From Varanus komodoensis (lineage: Eukaryota > Chordata > Lepidosauria > Squamata > Varanidae), in contig NW_025336481.1 in the NCBI RefSeq assembly GCF_004798865.1, positions 4,597,550-4,661,549 on the forward strand: DNA of 64,000 nucleotides, read 5' to 3'. The notes beneath the pieces are model-generated. The model did no database searches and had not been told where the DNA came from. It was given only the letters and a program-made list of their open reading frames with translations. The translations under genes and the position numbers were made by a program. Positions 21,700-32,184 of the stretch are shown here, piece after piece (position 1 is the first letter of the stretch; the number at the start of each line of letters is the position of its first letter).

Positions 21700-22984
21700 T
21701 TGGTGGCGACTCAGGCTCCCATCTGTGAGAAAGCAGGCTGGAGCCTGGAGAACTGAGCTCAGGGAGTCCTCGCGCATGACTCCTGGGGTTCTTATCCAAA
21801 CCATGCATCCTCCTCACAAGCCAGGCTCAGGGGTATTTGACAAAGGGTCAGGTAAGCTGCCTGCCTTGCCCTGCACCAGCTGCCCCGAAGTGATCCAGGT
21901 GGGTTTGGAGTGAAGGGATGGGAGAAGACCCTTAATTGCTTCCAGTGCCATGGCCCTTTTCAAGTACAGCAACCCAGATGGGACAATCCAGCATCCAGTG
22001 GGTGTGGGGAGTTAGTCTTCACTGGGCTATTTTGCAGCCTACTGAAAAATCTAAAATTAATGAATGAATAATGTACAAATTTCCCACTGATTTTCTGGCA
22101 AAGTTATAAAGTAAAGCAAAGTCAGTCAACTTGTACTTCCCAGAAGTTTTGGCCTCTTGAAGCTTTTCACGATCCTTTTTTGTTTTCAATCATTCAGAAG
22201 AATTTGTCATTTTCAGTACCTTTGACCACCTTACTGTTCACACCAAACTCCGGGTCATTTTGGAAAAAGCTCAAAAATACAGTGGCAATCCACATACTAA
22301 ATCCTTATATCAATCTATTCCTGTGCCATGTGGCACTTTGGATTGTATTTTTTTAATGACTGGTGTTCTATTTCATTGTTTAAACTGTTTCCAATCTGCT
22401 CAGAGAACATCCATTACTAAAAATAACAAAATAAATAAATAAATAAATGATAATGAAACAAGAGAATACTTGGCTGAGCTCCATCATTGGGGAAATGGTG
22501 CATTTATTCCCATTTTCTTCCTCTTGTCCTTCAACCAGTTATCAGTGGGACCTTTGCGTTCATCCCAAAACTGCTACATTGGCTCAAGAGTCTCTGGAGA
22601 TGGACTTTGTTGAAAGCCCTTTGAAAGTTCAAGTGCACCATGGATTTTGGATTGCTACTTTCCACAGGCCTGTAGACGAGGGCTCCAACCCCTGACTAGC
22701 CAATCGCATGTTCAGGGATGAAGCTGGAGGGAGGGGACTCTGGGCCAAAGGACAAGGCCCCACAGGCAGAGAGGCACAGACTTGGCCAAATCCATCCCAA
22801 CTCCTTTTGGGGGATTATTCTGCTCCTACCGTTCCATCATCCACTCACTGACAGAACTGGATTTTGCAGAAATGCGTTTGTGCCAGTAGGCAAACCCTCC
22901 CTAAATGAGCATTTTCACACTTTATGGAAAGTTAACACAACTGCTCTTCAAGTCTGTGGAATCAATGGTCTTAAATCATTTAAA
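21700..22984. other. unassigned sequence with (AAAT)n
   Basis: An (AAAT)n run at 22430-22447 may be the tail of a very old LINE, but no body is recognisable upstream. Confidence 0.45.
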
Positions 22985-23425
22985 GTTCAGAGGAAGGCAA
23001 CAGAGATGATCCAGGGAATGGAAAGAAAGCCCTCTGAGGAGAGGTTGACAGAACTGGGCATGTTGAGCCTGGAAAAGAGAGAATTGAGGGGAGATAGGAT
23101 AGGATTTTTCAAAAACTTGAAAGGTTGTCACACAGAGGAAGACCAACATTTCTTTTTGACCATCCCAGAATGCAGAACAGGGAACAATGGGCTCAGGGTA
23201 CAGGACGCCAGGGTGAACTTCCAGATAGTTAGAGCAGTATAGCAGTGGAACCCATAACCTAGGGAGATTATGAAGTCTCCCACACTGGAGGCATTCAAGA
23301 TGTAGCTGGACAGCCATCTGGGAGGGATGGTTTAACTGGGAGTCCTGCAATGAGTAGGAAGCTGGACTTGATGGCCCCCTTGGCACCTTCCAGAACTACT
23401 ATTCTATGGTTTTATGAAATCCACT
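22985..23425 (+). mobile_element. CR1 3' end
   Basis: It codes FKVQRKATEMIQGMERKPSE, LTELGMLSLEKRELRGDRIG and FFKNLKGCHTEED, then loses frame in the 'VRAV-QWNP' region. The 3' end reads ttccagaactactattctat + ggttttatg, the CR1 terminal signature of the 'ttctatgattc' subfamily. Confidence 0.85.
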
Positions 23426-23659
23426 GTGGAGAAAAGATTTAGGCTGACATACGCTAGCATTCTGGGTGACTTGGTTGTGCCCATTTTGCCTTCAGCACTG
23501 GAATATAACCCCCTGAGCTTCTCCCACATAGAATTTGGCCCTTGGACAGAAAGACGTTTGAAATTCTTGGCATAAGGAATGGAAATGCAGTTCTGAAGCA
23601 TGCCATGGTGATAAGGGGGGAGGGGTGGAGGCAAGAAGAGTTACCTGTTTGCTTTATTA

Positions 23660-23713
<54 letters not shown>

Positions 23714-23927
23714 ACATTTCTATGCCGCCCCTTGCCGAAACCTCGGGGCGGCTTACAACATGATAAAATACATTGAAATACAATAGTACATAATAAATTA
23801 CCATTAAATATAAAAATACAAAAAATACATTGATTTACAAATACAAAATTAAAATTATCAGTATAAAATAAAAATATAGGAGGAGAAAGGGAAGGAAGAA
23901 GAAGTTGCCCAGGCCAGATCATATGTT

Positions 23928-26672
23928 TTAACAATTGAAATGATGTTTAAATAAAAAGGTCTTTACCTGGCGCCGAAAAACCAGTAACGACGGTGCCAGG
24001 CGGACCTCTTTGGGGAGTGAATTCCATAGGTTGGGCGCCACTGCAGAGAAAGCCCTCCTCCGGGTACTTACTCTCCTAATTTCTTTCATGGAGGGTTCCC
24101 GGAGAAGGGACTCTCCCGCAGATCTCAAAGGGCGGTCGGGCATATACGGACGTAAGCGCTCGTTCAGGTAGCCAGGACCCAAGCCGTTTAGGGCTTTGTA
24201 GGTCATAATCAACCCCTTGAATTGGGCCCGGGCTTCAATGGGAAGCCAGTGAAGCTGATGGAGGACTGGAGTCATGTGAGCATAACGCCCCGTCCCCGTC
24301 AGCAACCTGGCAGCTCTATTTTGCACCAATTGAAGTGTTCGGACTGTATTCAGGGGAAGCCCCACGTAAAGCGCATTACAGAAGTCTAGGCGGGAAGTCA
24401 CCAGCGCGTGTGTCACCGTCGCCAGGCAGTCGTACTCCAGGTAGGGGCGCAGCTGATTAATCAGCCGAAGCTGAAGGAAGGCGTTCCTCGCTACCGCTGT
24501 CACCTGAGCTTCCAAAGAAAGCTCCGGGTCGAGGAGTACTCCTAAGCTGCGGACCTTATCCCTAAGAGGGAGTGTTGCACCATTCAGGACCAGGTCAAAT
24601 CCACCCTCTCCGAAACCCGATCCGCCAACCAACAGGACCTCCGTCTTGTCTGGGTTGACTTTCAGTTTATTGGCCCTCATCCATTCCCTTACCTCGGCCA
24701 AGCACCGGTTCAGCACAGCCACTGCCTCACCTGGATTAGTGGAGAATGAGAGGTAAAGCTGGGTATCATCAGCGTATTGCTGATTCCGCAGCCCACACCT
24801 CCTGATGACCTCTCCCAGCGGTTTCATATAGATGTTAAATAGCAGAGGGGATAGAATGGAGCCCTGTGGTACCCCATGGCATAGCTGCCATGACGTAGAG
24901 ACATGGTCCCCCAGCACTACCTTCTGGAATTGACCGTTGAGATAGGAGCGGAACCACTGCAAAGCAGTGCCTCCAACCCCCAATCCCGCAAGTCTATCCA
25001 GAAGGATGCCATGGTCGATGGTATCGAAAGCCGCCGAGAGGTCCAGAAGAACCAACAGGGATGTACTCCCCCTGTCCTTCTCCCTGCACAGGTCGTCGTG
25101 CAGGGCACCCAAGGCAGATTCAGTACTGTACCCGGGTCTGAAGCCGGACTGAAAAGGATCCAGATAATCAGTTTCATCCAAGAGTGCTTGGAGTTGTTCC
25201 GCCACCACTCGCTCCAACACCTTGCCCAGAAACGGGATGTTGGCCACAGGTCTATAGTTAGTGGCCATCTCTGGATCCAGTGACGCTTTCTTCAGGACCG
25301 GTCGTATTTCCGCCTCCTTTAAAGGGGCAGGCACTCGACCCTCCCTCAGAGAAGCGTTAACCACTTCCAAAATCCAGGTCCCAATCCCGTGCTTGGAGTT
25401 ATTTATTAACCAAGACGGGCAAGGATCCAATAGGCAAGTGGTGGGACGTACTCTTCCAAGCACCTTGTCCACATCATTGGGCCGCAATAATTGAAATTCC
25501 TCCAATAATTTTGGACCAGACGGTGGCATTGGCGACTCCTCAGAGACCTCTGATTCATTAGTGGAGTCCAGCTCGTGACGAATCTGAGCGATTTTCTCCC
25601 TGAAATGCCTGGCAAAGTCGTCACAGCGGGCCTTTGAGGGTGGCATCAGATCTTCCTTAGGACCCATGCGAACCAGGCCTTGCACCACTCGAAAAAGCTC
25701 CGCTGGACGGCATTGTGAGGAGGCAATGGAAGCGGAAAAAAACTTCTTTTTCGCCGCCTTCACCGCCACAGCATAGGCCCGATAGTGGGCTCTCAAGTGT
25801 GTTCGGTCAGATTCATCCCGTGATTTCCTCCACCTACACTCTAGCCGTCTCCCAGCTCGCTTCATCGCCCGTAATTCAGGTGTATACCAAGGGGAAGAGC
25901 GGACTCTGCCCGGTGGGAGAGGACGCTTAGGAGCGATCGTGTCCACAGCCCTGGTCATCTCTCCGTTCCACAGTTTGACCAGAGCCTCGACAGGAGCACC
26001 AGTCTTGTCAGCCGGAAACTCCCCCAGGGCCCCCAGGAATCCATCCGGATCCATCCGGCTCCGGGGGCGGGCCCATACAATCGGGTCCGCACTCTTATAG
26101 AGGGAGAGGCCGCTCTCGAGCACAAACCTCACCAGGAGGTGATCTGACCATGACAGGGGAGTCAAACATAAATTCTTCACCCTCAGGTCATTCTCTACCT
26201 GCCCCGTCGTGAATACCAGGTCCAGAGTGTGTCCACGTTCATGGGTAGGGCCAGTGACGTGTTGAGACAGGCCCATGGCCATCATAGAGGCCATGAAGTC
26301 CTGAGCCGCTCCGGTCAGTCCAGACTCGGCATGGAGATTGAAGTCCCCCAGGACCAACATCCTGGGGGTCCTCAACACCAGGTCCGAGATGGTCTCTGTC
26401 AGCTCAGATAGGGAGACTGCTGGGCAGAAAGGTGCATGGTACACCAATAGAATCCACAGTCTGTCTCGTTCGCCCAACACCAAGTAGAGGCACTCCAGCC
26501 CTGGTCTCAAAGGGACCGGAAGACCCGTGAGAGAGATGGAGGCTCTGTAAACCAACGCGACTCCCCCTCCCCTCCCTTCTGGGCGTGAACAGTGTTGAAC
26601 CAGATACCCGGGCGGGCACAATTGGGAGAGGGCAACATCCCCCCCCCTCCCGCCCAGGTCTCCGTTATGCAA
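23928..26672 (-). CDS. L2 ORF2: endonuclease-reverse transcriptase (914 codons open)
   Basis: An APE-type endonuclease is followed by a reverse transcriptase and a C-terminal domain. Visible endonuclease residues are LGDFNLH at 108-114 (catalytic D) and WSDHLLV at 175-181 (SDH). Reverse transcriptase blocks are NYRPVANIPFLGKVLERV at 472-489, LLVLLDLSAAFDTIDH at 539-554, HGVPQGSILSPLLFNIYM at 599-616 and the catalytic QYADDTQLY at 632-640. The C-terminus has ALVTSRLDFCNALYVGLP, LNGLGPGYLNERLRPYMP and NLWNSLPKEVRLAPS. All are as in the L2 clade of the CR1 group. The protein would nick genomic DNA and copy its own RNA in place. The open frame starts at an ATG past the true N-terminus: the first endonuclease motifs lie in another frame just upstream. 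It is a transposon gene, not a host gene. Confidence 0.93.
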   Translation of the reverse strand: MHNGDLGGRGGDVALSQLCPPGYLVQHCSRPEGRGGGVALVYRASISLTGLPVPLRPGLECLYLVLGERDRLWILLVYHAPFCPAVSLSELTETISDLVLRTPRMLVLGDFNLHAESGLTGAAQDFMASMMAMGLSQHVTGPTHERGHTLDLVFTTGQVENDLRVKNLCLTPLSWSDHLLVRFVLESGLSLYKSADPIVWARPRSRMDPDGFLGALGEFPADKTGAPVEALVKLWNGEMTRAVDTIAPKRPLPPGRVRSSPWYTPELRAMKRAGRRLECRWRKSRDESDRTHLRAHYRAYAVAVKAAKKKFFSASIASSQCRPAELFRVVQGLVRMGPKEDLMPPSKARCDDFARHFREKIAQIRHELDSTNESEVSEESPMPPSGPKLLEEFQLLRPNDVDKVLGRVRPTTCLLDPCPSWLINNSKHGIGTWILEVVNASLREGRVPAPLKEAEIRPVLKKASLDPEMATNYRPVANIPFLGKVLERVVAEQLQALLDETDYLDPFQSGFRPGYSTESALGALHDDLCREKDRGSTSLLVLLDLSAAFDTIDHGILLDRLAGLGVGGTALQWFRSYLNGQFQKVVLGDHVSTSWQLCHGVPQGSILSPLLFNIYMKPLGEVIRRCGLRNQQYADDTQLYLSFSTNPGEAVAVLNRCLAEVREWMRANKLKVNPDKTEVLLVGGSGFGEGGFDLVLNGATLPLRDKVRSLGVLLDPELSLEAQVTAVARNAFLQLRLINQLRPYLEYDCLATVTHALVTSRLDFCNALYVGLPLNTVRTLQLVQNRAARLLTGTGRYAHMTPVLHQLHWLPIEARAQFKGLIMTYKALNGLGPGYLNERLRPYMPDRPLRSAGESLLREPSMKEIRRVSTRRRAFSAVAPNLWNSLPKEVRLAPSLLVFRRQVKTFLFKHHFNC

Positions 26673-26848
26673 GCCAGGTCGGCCCCCTCATCCACAATCA
26701 AGTCATGGATGAGGGAAGATTTATTATTGATCGACCTGGCATTGAGCAGCAGCACCGTCAGACCCGAGGGGTGGTTGACAAGGCTACCTGGCGCCCTCTG
26801 GTTGGGGGCAGGATCAGAAGGAGGGACAGGTGTCAGCCATCTGTCCAT
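26641..26848 (-). CDS. L2 ORF2 N-terminus, in another frame
   Basis: This frame opens with MDRWLTPVPPSDPAPNQRAP and holds the first two endonuclease motifs, LLLNARSINNK (N) and LACITETW (catalytic E). It passes into the 914-codon frame at the run of nine C (plus strand) at 26639-26647, where a one-base length change separates the halves. Whether the length change is real or a sequencing slip in a homopolymer cannot be told here. Confidence 0.85.
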
Positions 26849-26889
26849 CCTTCTTCTACGTGGACACGTTAAGCCCCTATTGCTGTAAC

Positions 26890-27005
26890 GACCATACTGT
26901 ATCTGTATTTTAATTGTGCTGTTACGCTTTTGGTTTGCAAACTGTCTTGAGATCCATTTCAGATGAAGATGGGATAGAAAAGTGTTAAAATAAATGGATA
27001 ATCAA
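26890..27005 (+). mobile_element. LINE 3' tail (L2-like)
   Basis: It reads ttgcaaactgtcttgagatc, gatgggatagaaaagtgtta and aaataaatgg, a degraded form of the L2 'gtaagccgcc...ggatagaaatgttttaaataa' end. Only the untranslated tail remains, next to the 5' end of the minus-strand L2. Confidence 0.55.
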
Positions 27006-27039
27006 TGTGTATTCTGTGGAATGGTATCTCTAGCCAGTT

Positions 27040-27300
27040 GACAAAATACACCCTATACATTAGAATTTAGTTAAATACATAATTAGTGCCGAAGCATGAT
27101 AGATTCGGTGCCTCCTAAACACAGGTTGCAAGGGGATTGCTCCATAAATTGGTGTCACCACAGTGGCTGAGAAAACAATGTCCCACCGTTTATGGTACCA
27201 TGAGCAAGATCTCAGGGGTTGCAGAGGTCTGTCGATGGGGAAAATGATAAGGTAACTGGACCTGGAGCTGTTCAGGGCTTTATATGCAAGCAACTAGGTG
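27040..27300 (-). mobile_element. old L2 C-terminal fragment
   Basis: The minus strand codes a decayed LAYKALNSSRSSYL, PIDRPLQPLRSCS and a later SATVVTPIYGAIPL, which line up with TYKALNGLGPGYL, PDRPLRSAGES and SAVAPNLWNSLP of the intact copy at 24 kb. The divergence points to an old insertion. Confidence 0.65.
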
Positions 27301-27427
27301 ATCACAATTGGGATGGTGCAGAGAAAGTGGAGATGGAGACATTTTTCTCTGTCTCCAATCACACTAGAACTCAGTGGTGAGATGCTACTGATGGGTGGGA
27401 TCCATGAAGGTGCCGGGCAGCTCCAAT

Positions 27428-27580
27428 CAGAGAATCATACAGCTGGAAGGGGCCTAGCAGGCCATCAGGTCCAACCACCCGCTCAGTACAGGACTCAGTC
27501 ACCCATCCAGATTTCAACCCCGTCCGACTCTGCTTAGCTTCCAAGACTAGGCAAGATCAGGCACTTAGGGGTATATGGAA
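27428..27580 (-). mobile_element. 5S rRNA head / CR1 tail composite SINE, copy 1
   Basis: On the minus strand it begins with a 5S rRNA half: gaagctaagcagagtcggac (A-box region) and tctggatgggtgac (C-box start), then passes directly to gagtcctgtactgagcgggt and the CR1-like end ttggacctgatggcc ... ccttccagctgtatgattct. The same order and junction are found at 46956-47105. See findings. Confidence 0.7.
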
Positions 27581-27799
27581 GCAATTCAAGGAATGCTTTC
27601 CTCACACAGCACAGATTTAAATTGCAGAAAGCAGTGATGATGGGGATAAAATAGGAAGCCCGTGTGTGTTGTCTTGGGGATCAGGTGGGAAACAAATGTA
27701 ATAATAATAATAAATAGCAGCTATTCAGTGTTGAACATTGGATTAATGCCTTTTGAGGTATTTACTTTGTGCTGGTGTTAATCCTGGCTAGTACTTATT

Positions 27800-28045
27800 G
27801 TTATATTTATTTTCTTACATTTATACCCCACCTTTCTTCCTTTTGCAAGAAACTTAAGGTGGCTTACATGGTTCTCCTCTCTATTTATCCCCCCAACAAC
27901 CACCCTGTGAGGTAGGTTGGGCTGAGAGTCTGTGACTGGCCCAAAGTCACCCCGTTGGCTCCATGGCTGAGCGGGGACTCGAACCCGGATCGTCTGAGTC
28001 TCAGTCCTGTGCTCTTAACCACTACACCACCCTGGATCTCACAGC
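27800..28045 (-). mobile_element. Sauria-type tRNA-derived SINE, well preserved
   Basis: The minus strand reads ggtggtgtagtggttaagag, cgggttcgagtccccgctca, tgactttgggccagtcacag, acctacctcacagggtgg and an end ggtggggtataaatg. Head, body and tail are all present, about 245 bp. Confidence 0.9.
27975..28029 (-). promoter_or_regulatory. Pol III A and B boxes inside the SINE
   Basis: A box TGGTGTAGTGG is at 28019-28029 and B box GGTTCGAGTCC at 27975-27985, both exact matches to the tRNA internal promoter consensus and spaced as in a tRNA gene with a slightly long gap. The copy could still be transcribed by RNA polymerase III. Confidence 0.75.
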
Positions 28046-28639
28046 GGTTGCCCCGCAGCGTTGTCCAAACCACGCTGGAGGGATCAGCCCTCGGACTCGC
28101 ATGCTCCCTGACGTGTGACTTGGGGAGCTCTCACTGCTGTGCTCCACTCTGCTCAAGCTGGCTCACAAAACGGACCTTTCATCAAGCGGCTTTGTTCTCA
28201 GTGGTTGGGGCACCTATTGTGTCCACCCACCCCCTGAAGAGGGGCAACTCCCGATCCATAGGACAGATGGCAACAGTCCACCCCAGCTGGGCACGAGAGC
28301 TGGCTGTGGGCCAGGGGACTTCCTCAGAAGAGGTTCCTTCCTCAAGCCGGGAGTAGATCGGGGGCAACTTTTAGAGAGAAGGCCGTAACCCAGAGCAGGG
28401 CCTTGCAAAGGAGGAAGAGAGAAAGAGAGAGAGGGTCCCGTTCTGCCTGTCGCCGGCTTGCAGGGGCCTCTGACAACACAGGATGAGAGCTGGACTGTCG
28501 AGGGTTGTGTGTGCGTGAGTGAATTGGTGTAGGTCTGTGCAAAGGGAAAAGTGCCTCCCCCCCAGGGGTAATTTGAGTGGGTGGGTGGGGAAAACAGGAG
28601 GACAAAAATGTACAATTTGAGGGACAGGTGGTGAGTATA
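28046..28639. other. unassigned sequence
   Basis: No gene recognised. A purine tract lies at 28408-28436 and a C-run near 28556. Confidence 0.45.
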
Positions 28640-29060
28640 ATGATAAGAGCCAGACACAAAGCTGATATTAACTAAAGGGGAGTTTAAAGCAATTTATCCC
28701 AGCAGGGCCTGGCCATGCATTATCGTGGGTTTAGGTTTGGAAGAAAGGTCAGCTCCCGCCCCCACCAAGAGCGAGGGAGGGAGGGAGGGAGGGACAAGAG
28801 ACGGGTTCTCACTTTTTGTATGTGGATCTTCCATTGAGCTTTTGTTAAAAGCATTTCAACTTGTTACTTTGGAGAAAGAAGGCTTAGGATGAAAACGGCT
28901 TTGTGGATGTTTATATATAATCTCCAAGCACCCTGCACGTACCTTCCATTAGCAGAGAAAGGGGAAAGTCCAGCAAATAGCCGCCGTAGCTGGGATGACA
29001 CAAAGGATTGTGTTTAACACCAGGGCTGACATCGCATTGTTGCCGTCTTGGATGACGCAT
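28640..29060. other. candidate conserved non-coding block
   Basis: Repeat-free apart from a (GGGA)n run at 28773-28793. Words such as gatattaactaaagg, gcaatttatcccag and ccatgcattatcgtggg, plus gatgacgcataatgg at its right end (CRE/AP-1-like TGACGC), suggest regulatory DNA. Weak evidence. Confidence 0.25.
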
Positions 29061-29918
29061 AATGGCCGAGAGATGCTGTGGTCATTTCTGGAGTTATTCT
29101 GAGTTTCTTACAGTCAAGAAGTGCAATGGCTCAAAACTGGGCTCTGAGCAGGGAGGGGGAGGCTTAGGAAGGCTGCTGACTGGATCAGTGCCCCTTGATG
29201 TCAGCAAAATGCACTGGAATGCGCATTTGATGCTGACGCGCAGCAACAATGCATCAAGCCCTGGCCTTGATGTGGCAACAGCAAGCCAAGTCTCCAGCTT
29301 TGCGCTCCTGACCCCTCAAAGCATTGGCTGGACAGTTCCCCCACAGTGGCTCGGGATGACGGGGATTGTAAGCTAAAACAGGCTGGGGGAGATGGTCATC
29401 ACTGGGCGTGGACCAAGCCTCACAGCCTTGCTGAGGGCCAGTGGCCGTCCTCTGAGGCCTCTGGACCTTGTTTTCCACCATCCATTTCCCTGATGCCCAT
29501 GTCTGTTCACCAGGCTTCTGCCGGCATCCAGGCAAGGACCAGAACTGGGAGATGGAGCTGCGTGGGCCAGACTGAGAGGGAGGGCAAGGAAGTTGGAAGC
29601 AGTGCCTGGTGCAGGAGGCTCCATGGAGGGCACGTTGACCTTTCACCTTCCAAAGTCAGGACCTGTCACCACTCGTGAGTGGCCCCCGCCTCTGACAAGG
29701 GACAGAGAGCGCCCTCACCTTCCTCTCCCCCTCAAGGGAAAGAGCAAGTGCTGTTCTCCATAGCATGAACAATGAGCGATGCTGGAGCGTAAGGTGCTCA
29801 CCCTCGGAAGGGCCTTCTGAAGGCAAGCTGCCGGGAAGAGTCCCTGCTTGACAGTGCCTGAACCTCCCTGGACCGAGTGGACGGACAGAGACATGTGAGA
29901 TGTGGCCATCCTTCCGAA
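29061..29918. other. unassigned sequence
   Basis: No gene or known repeat recognised; open frames up to 130 codons overlap on both strands. Confidence 0.45.
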
Positions 29919-30030
29919 GCTGTGGCCCTCCAGGTGGCTTTGGGGTGAAACACCTCTCAGTCCCAGCCAGCCTGCCAATGGTCAGGGATGATAGGAGCTG
30001 CAGTCCAGCAACATCTGGAGGAGCATGTGT
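29919..30030. repeat. palindromic MITE-like repeat P, both arms
   Basis: Left arm gctgtggccctccaggtggc, core cctgccaatggtcagggatg, right arm ataggagctgcagtccagca + acatctggagg. Confidence 0.6.
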
Positions 30031-30374
30031 TCTCTACGCTTGTTCTGAAGCTCACATGGAGTAGCCCTTGGCACAACGAACTTCCTTGCATGATCAGCGC
30101 AGATTAGCATCCTGCTGCAGGAGAAACACAAGCTAAGTGTGGCAGCAGTGATGTTGGAGACATTCGCAGTGGACTCAGGTGAATCTAACCTGCACCATCT
30201 TTTTCTGCATCGCAGAATTCCACAGACGTTCAAGCTGGTTTTTTCCCTTTTGTGGGGAGGTGGATTTGGGCAAGGTCACTGTACACCTTGATGCTGTTGC
30301 CCAGATCTGTTTAAAAGTGCACCCAAGCTATTCATCAGCAACATTTTAGGATCATAAATGAGGGCAATTTGTTT

Positions 30375-30668
30375 TTCAGTCACAAAGTCGTGCCCGCCTC
30401 TTTGCGAGCTCATGGACAGCATTCCTCCAGGTTCTCCTGTCCTCCACCATCCCCTGGAGTCCACCCAACCCCACACCCACCTCTCCCGCGACCTCATCCA
30501 GCCGCCTCAGACTCAGCTACCATCCCCTTTTCCTTTTCCCTTCAATCGTTCCCAGCATCAGGGTCTCCTCCAGGGAGTCCTTCCTTCTCATTAGGTGGCC
30601 AAAGTATTTCAGCTTCAGCTGTGGTGCCTGACCTTCTAAAGAGCAGTCAGGGTTGATTTCCTTTAGCA
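30375..30668 (-). mobile_element. Bov-B LINE 3' end
   Basis: The plus strand shows tgcgagctcatggacagcat, ctcctgtcctccaccatccc, tcccagcatcagggtctcct and cattaggtggccaaagtatt, the minus-strand form of the Bov-B end that codes 'KLKYFGHLMRR..SLE..LMLG'. It is 5'-truncated. Confidence 0.85.
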
Positions 30669-31759
30669 TGAAAGAGAAACAGGCAGACAGAAATTTGATA
30701 ATTCAGCAGGAGAATGCCTCAATGGGGAAATAAGTGTCAACAACTCAAAAAGAAGTAAAAATATTAAAAACTAAACCCAATGTCACACACACACGGCCAG
30801 GCTCACAAGTGTTTCCCATCCACTCCAGCCCCTGAAGGCACCCCCCCCCCCAAAACCCCCAACCCCTATTCTGGAAAGTTCTCTAACTGAGAAGAGAAAT
30901 TTTGGGAGGTTGCTAAGGAAGGGGATATAGGGACAGAATTTAGTGTTTGTTCCACTGGCAGAAGCACACCGCTGCATAGCACCCCAAATTGGGGACACCC
31001 CCAGTGAAAACGATGCAGTGAGAGCAGCTGCACACTCCCCCTCCCATATTCCTGCTTCACATTGGAGAATTTCAGAAATGGCGGCAATGTAGAACTGTGA
31101 TTGAAGTAGCGCACAAGCCCAGCCAGAGCATCGTAGGCAGTCAAGTCAGACCTAGCATAAATACAGCGCAAGGAACGGGAGGGAGGATCCATTCGCTTCT
31201 CAAAAATGGAAGCACACACGGAGCAGTCGTAAATTCATGTCCTTATTGCCAGCCAGCGGTGCCTCCTTTGCAGGCATGTCCATTGTCCTCCGCTCCTCTT
31301 CTGAAGATGAGAGGTGACATTGTTGATGTCTTCATGCTTGGGAAATGACTGTAACAATTCTGTTGCGGGGAATTGGGAACTTCTGTGCTCCATTCCCGAG
31401 TTTTCACCCTCCCGGGTCTTTAACAGAAGGCGGCTAAGTAGCTCTTCTCTCTTCCCTGCTCCTGTGGCCATGGTGGCCAGGCATTCTGCAAGGTCACTTA
31501 GCACCTCCATTTAGCACATGTTTTTCATGCATGGGAGAGATTTCACATCACCATGCGGCAGGAGAAACATGGAGAGATGAGTTTGCTTTTACTGAAAAGC
31601 CACTGCTGTTCTGAAAGCAAGGAATGAAGAAGAGAAGCAACGGTGGCTTCATGTTTTCCTAAGTGGAAATGCAAAAGAAGCCAAAATTAGACAGGAGGGA
31701 TGCAAATGAATGCAGAGGCCAAATGAAAACAAATATTCAGAGAACAAAAAAGAGGCAAG
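30669..31759. other. unassigned sequence
   Basis: No gene recognised. A C-run lies at 30841-30850. Confidence 0.45.
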
Positions 31760-31940
31760 GTTTGCACTACATGATGCAGCAGATCGAGCGTTGGACTCAG
31801 ATGGGGTTGGGTGGGCAAGACATGGGTTCAATTCACCACTCAGCCATGTAGCTCAGTAGCTAACTTTGGCCAAGTGACTATCAACCTTACCTACCTTGCA
31901 AGGTTGTTGTGAGGATAAAATAGGGGCAGAAGTATAGTTT
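31760..31940 (+). mobile_element. Sauria-type SINE, diverged
   Basis: B box GGTTCAATTCA at 31825-31835, then tttggccaagtgactatcaa, ttacctaccttgcaaggttg and ttgtgaggataaaatagggg. The A box is degraded. Confidence 0.75.
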
Positions 31941-32039
31941 CCAGATTTCCTTAGCAGAGGGGCTGGATAAGACTCTGATGAGCCCATAATAGCATCAAAG
32001 TCATTTGCAAACCATTGGGAACAATAAGCCTATCAAATG

Positions 32040-32165
32040 TACTCGCACCGTTTTATGTATTTGTTAACCAACATATTTTATATGCTGCTTTCCCAAATGT
32101 TCAACGCGGTTTGCATCAAAACCATTTAAAGTCCTTGTCAAATGCAGAAAACTCCAGGAACAATA
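32040..32165 (-). mobile_element. old L2-like 3' tail
   Basis: The plus strand reads aaccaacatattttatatgc, tgctttcccaaatgttcaac and gcggtttgcatcaaaacc, the minus-strand form of a LINE end ('gcaaaccgc...agcatataaaat'). No coding part remains. Confidence 0.4.
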
Positions 32166-32184
32166 CTGAGCGCTGGCAGCCCTT

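Larger units (their letters stand above)
23655..26885 (-). mobile_element. L2 LINE, near-complete ORF2 copy
   Basis: This is the youngest-looking element of the window. On the minus strand it has the endonuclease and reverse transcriptase gene, then a ~210-bp 3' untranslated region with cctcggggcggcttacaac (plus-strand form of the L2 end), and a (TAA)n tail at 23660-23713. The 5' end lies near 26885, close to the start of the coding region, so the 5' untranslated region and any upstream ORF1 are missing. A plus-strand LINE tail abuts it at 26890. No target-site duplication is evident. Only one frame break is visible in almost 3 kb of coding sequence. Confidence 0.92.

Noticed and set aside
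23641-23763. Tyrosine- or isoleucine-repeat peptides
   Set aside because: Translation of the (TTA)n tail of the L2.
24903-25494. Plus-strand open frames inside the L2
   Set aside because: Antisense shadows of the L2 ORF2.
27495-27580. 5S rRNA gene
   Set aside because: Only the 3' half of 5S is present, diverged, and joined to a CR1-like tail; it is a SINE head.
31760-31835. Functional tRNA gene
   Set aside because: The B box is imperfect, the cloverleaf does not form, and a SINE body follows.
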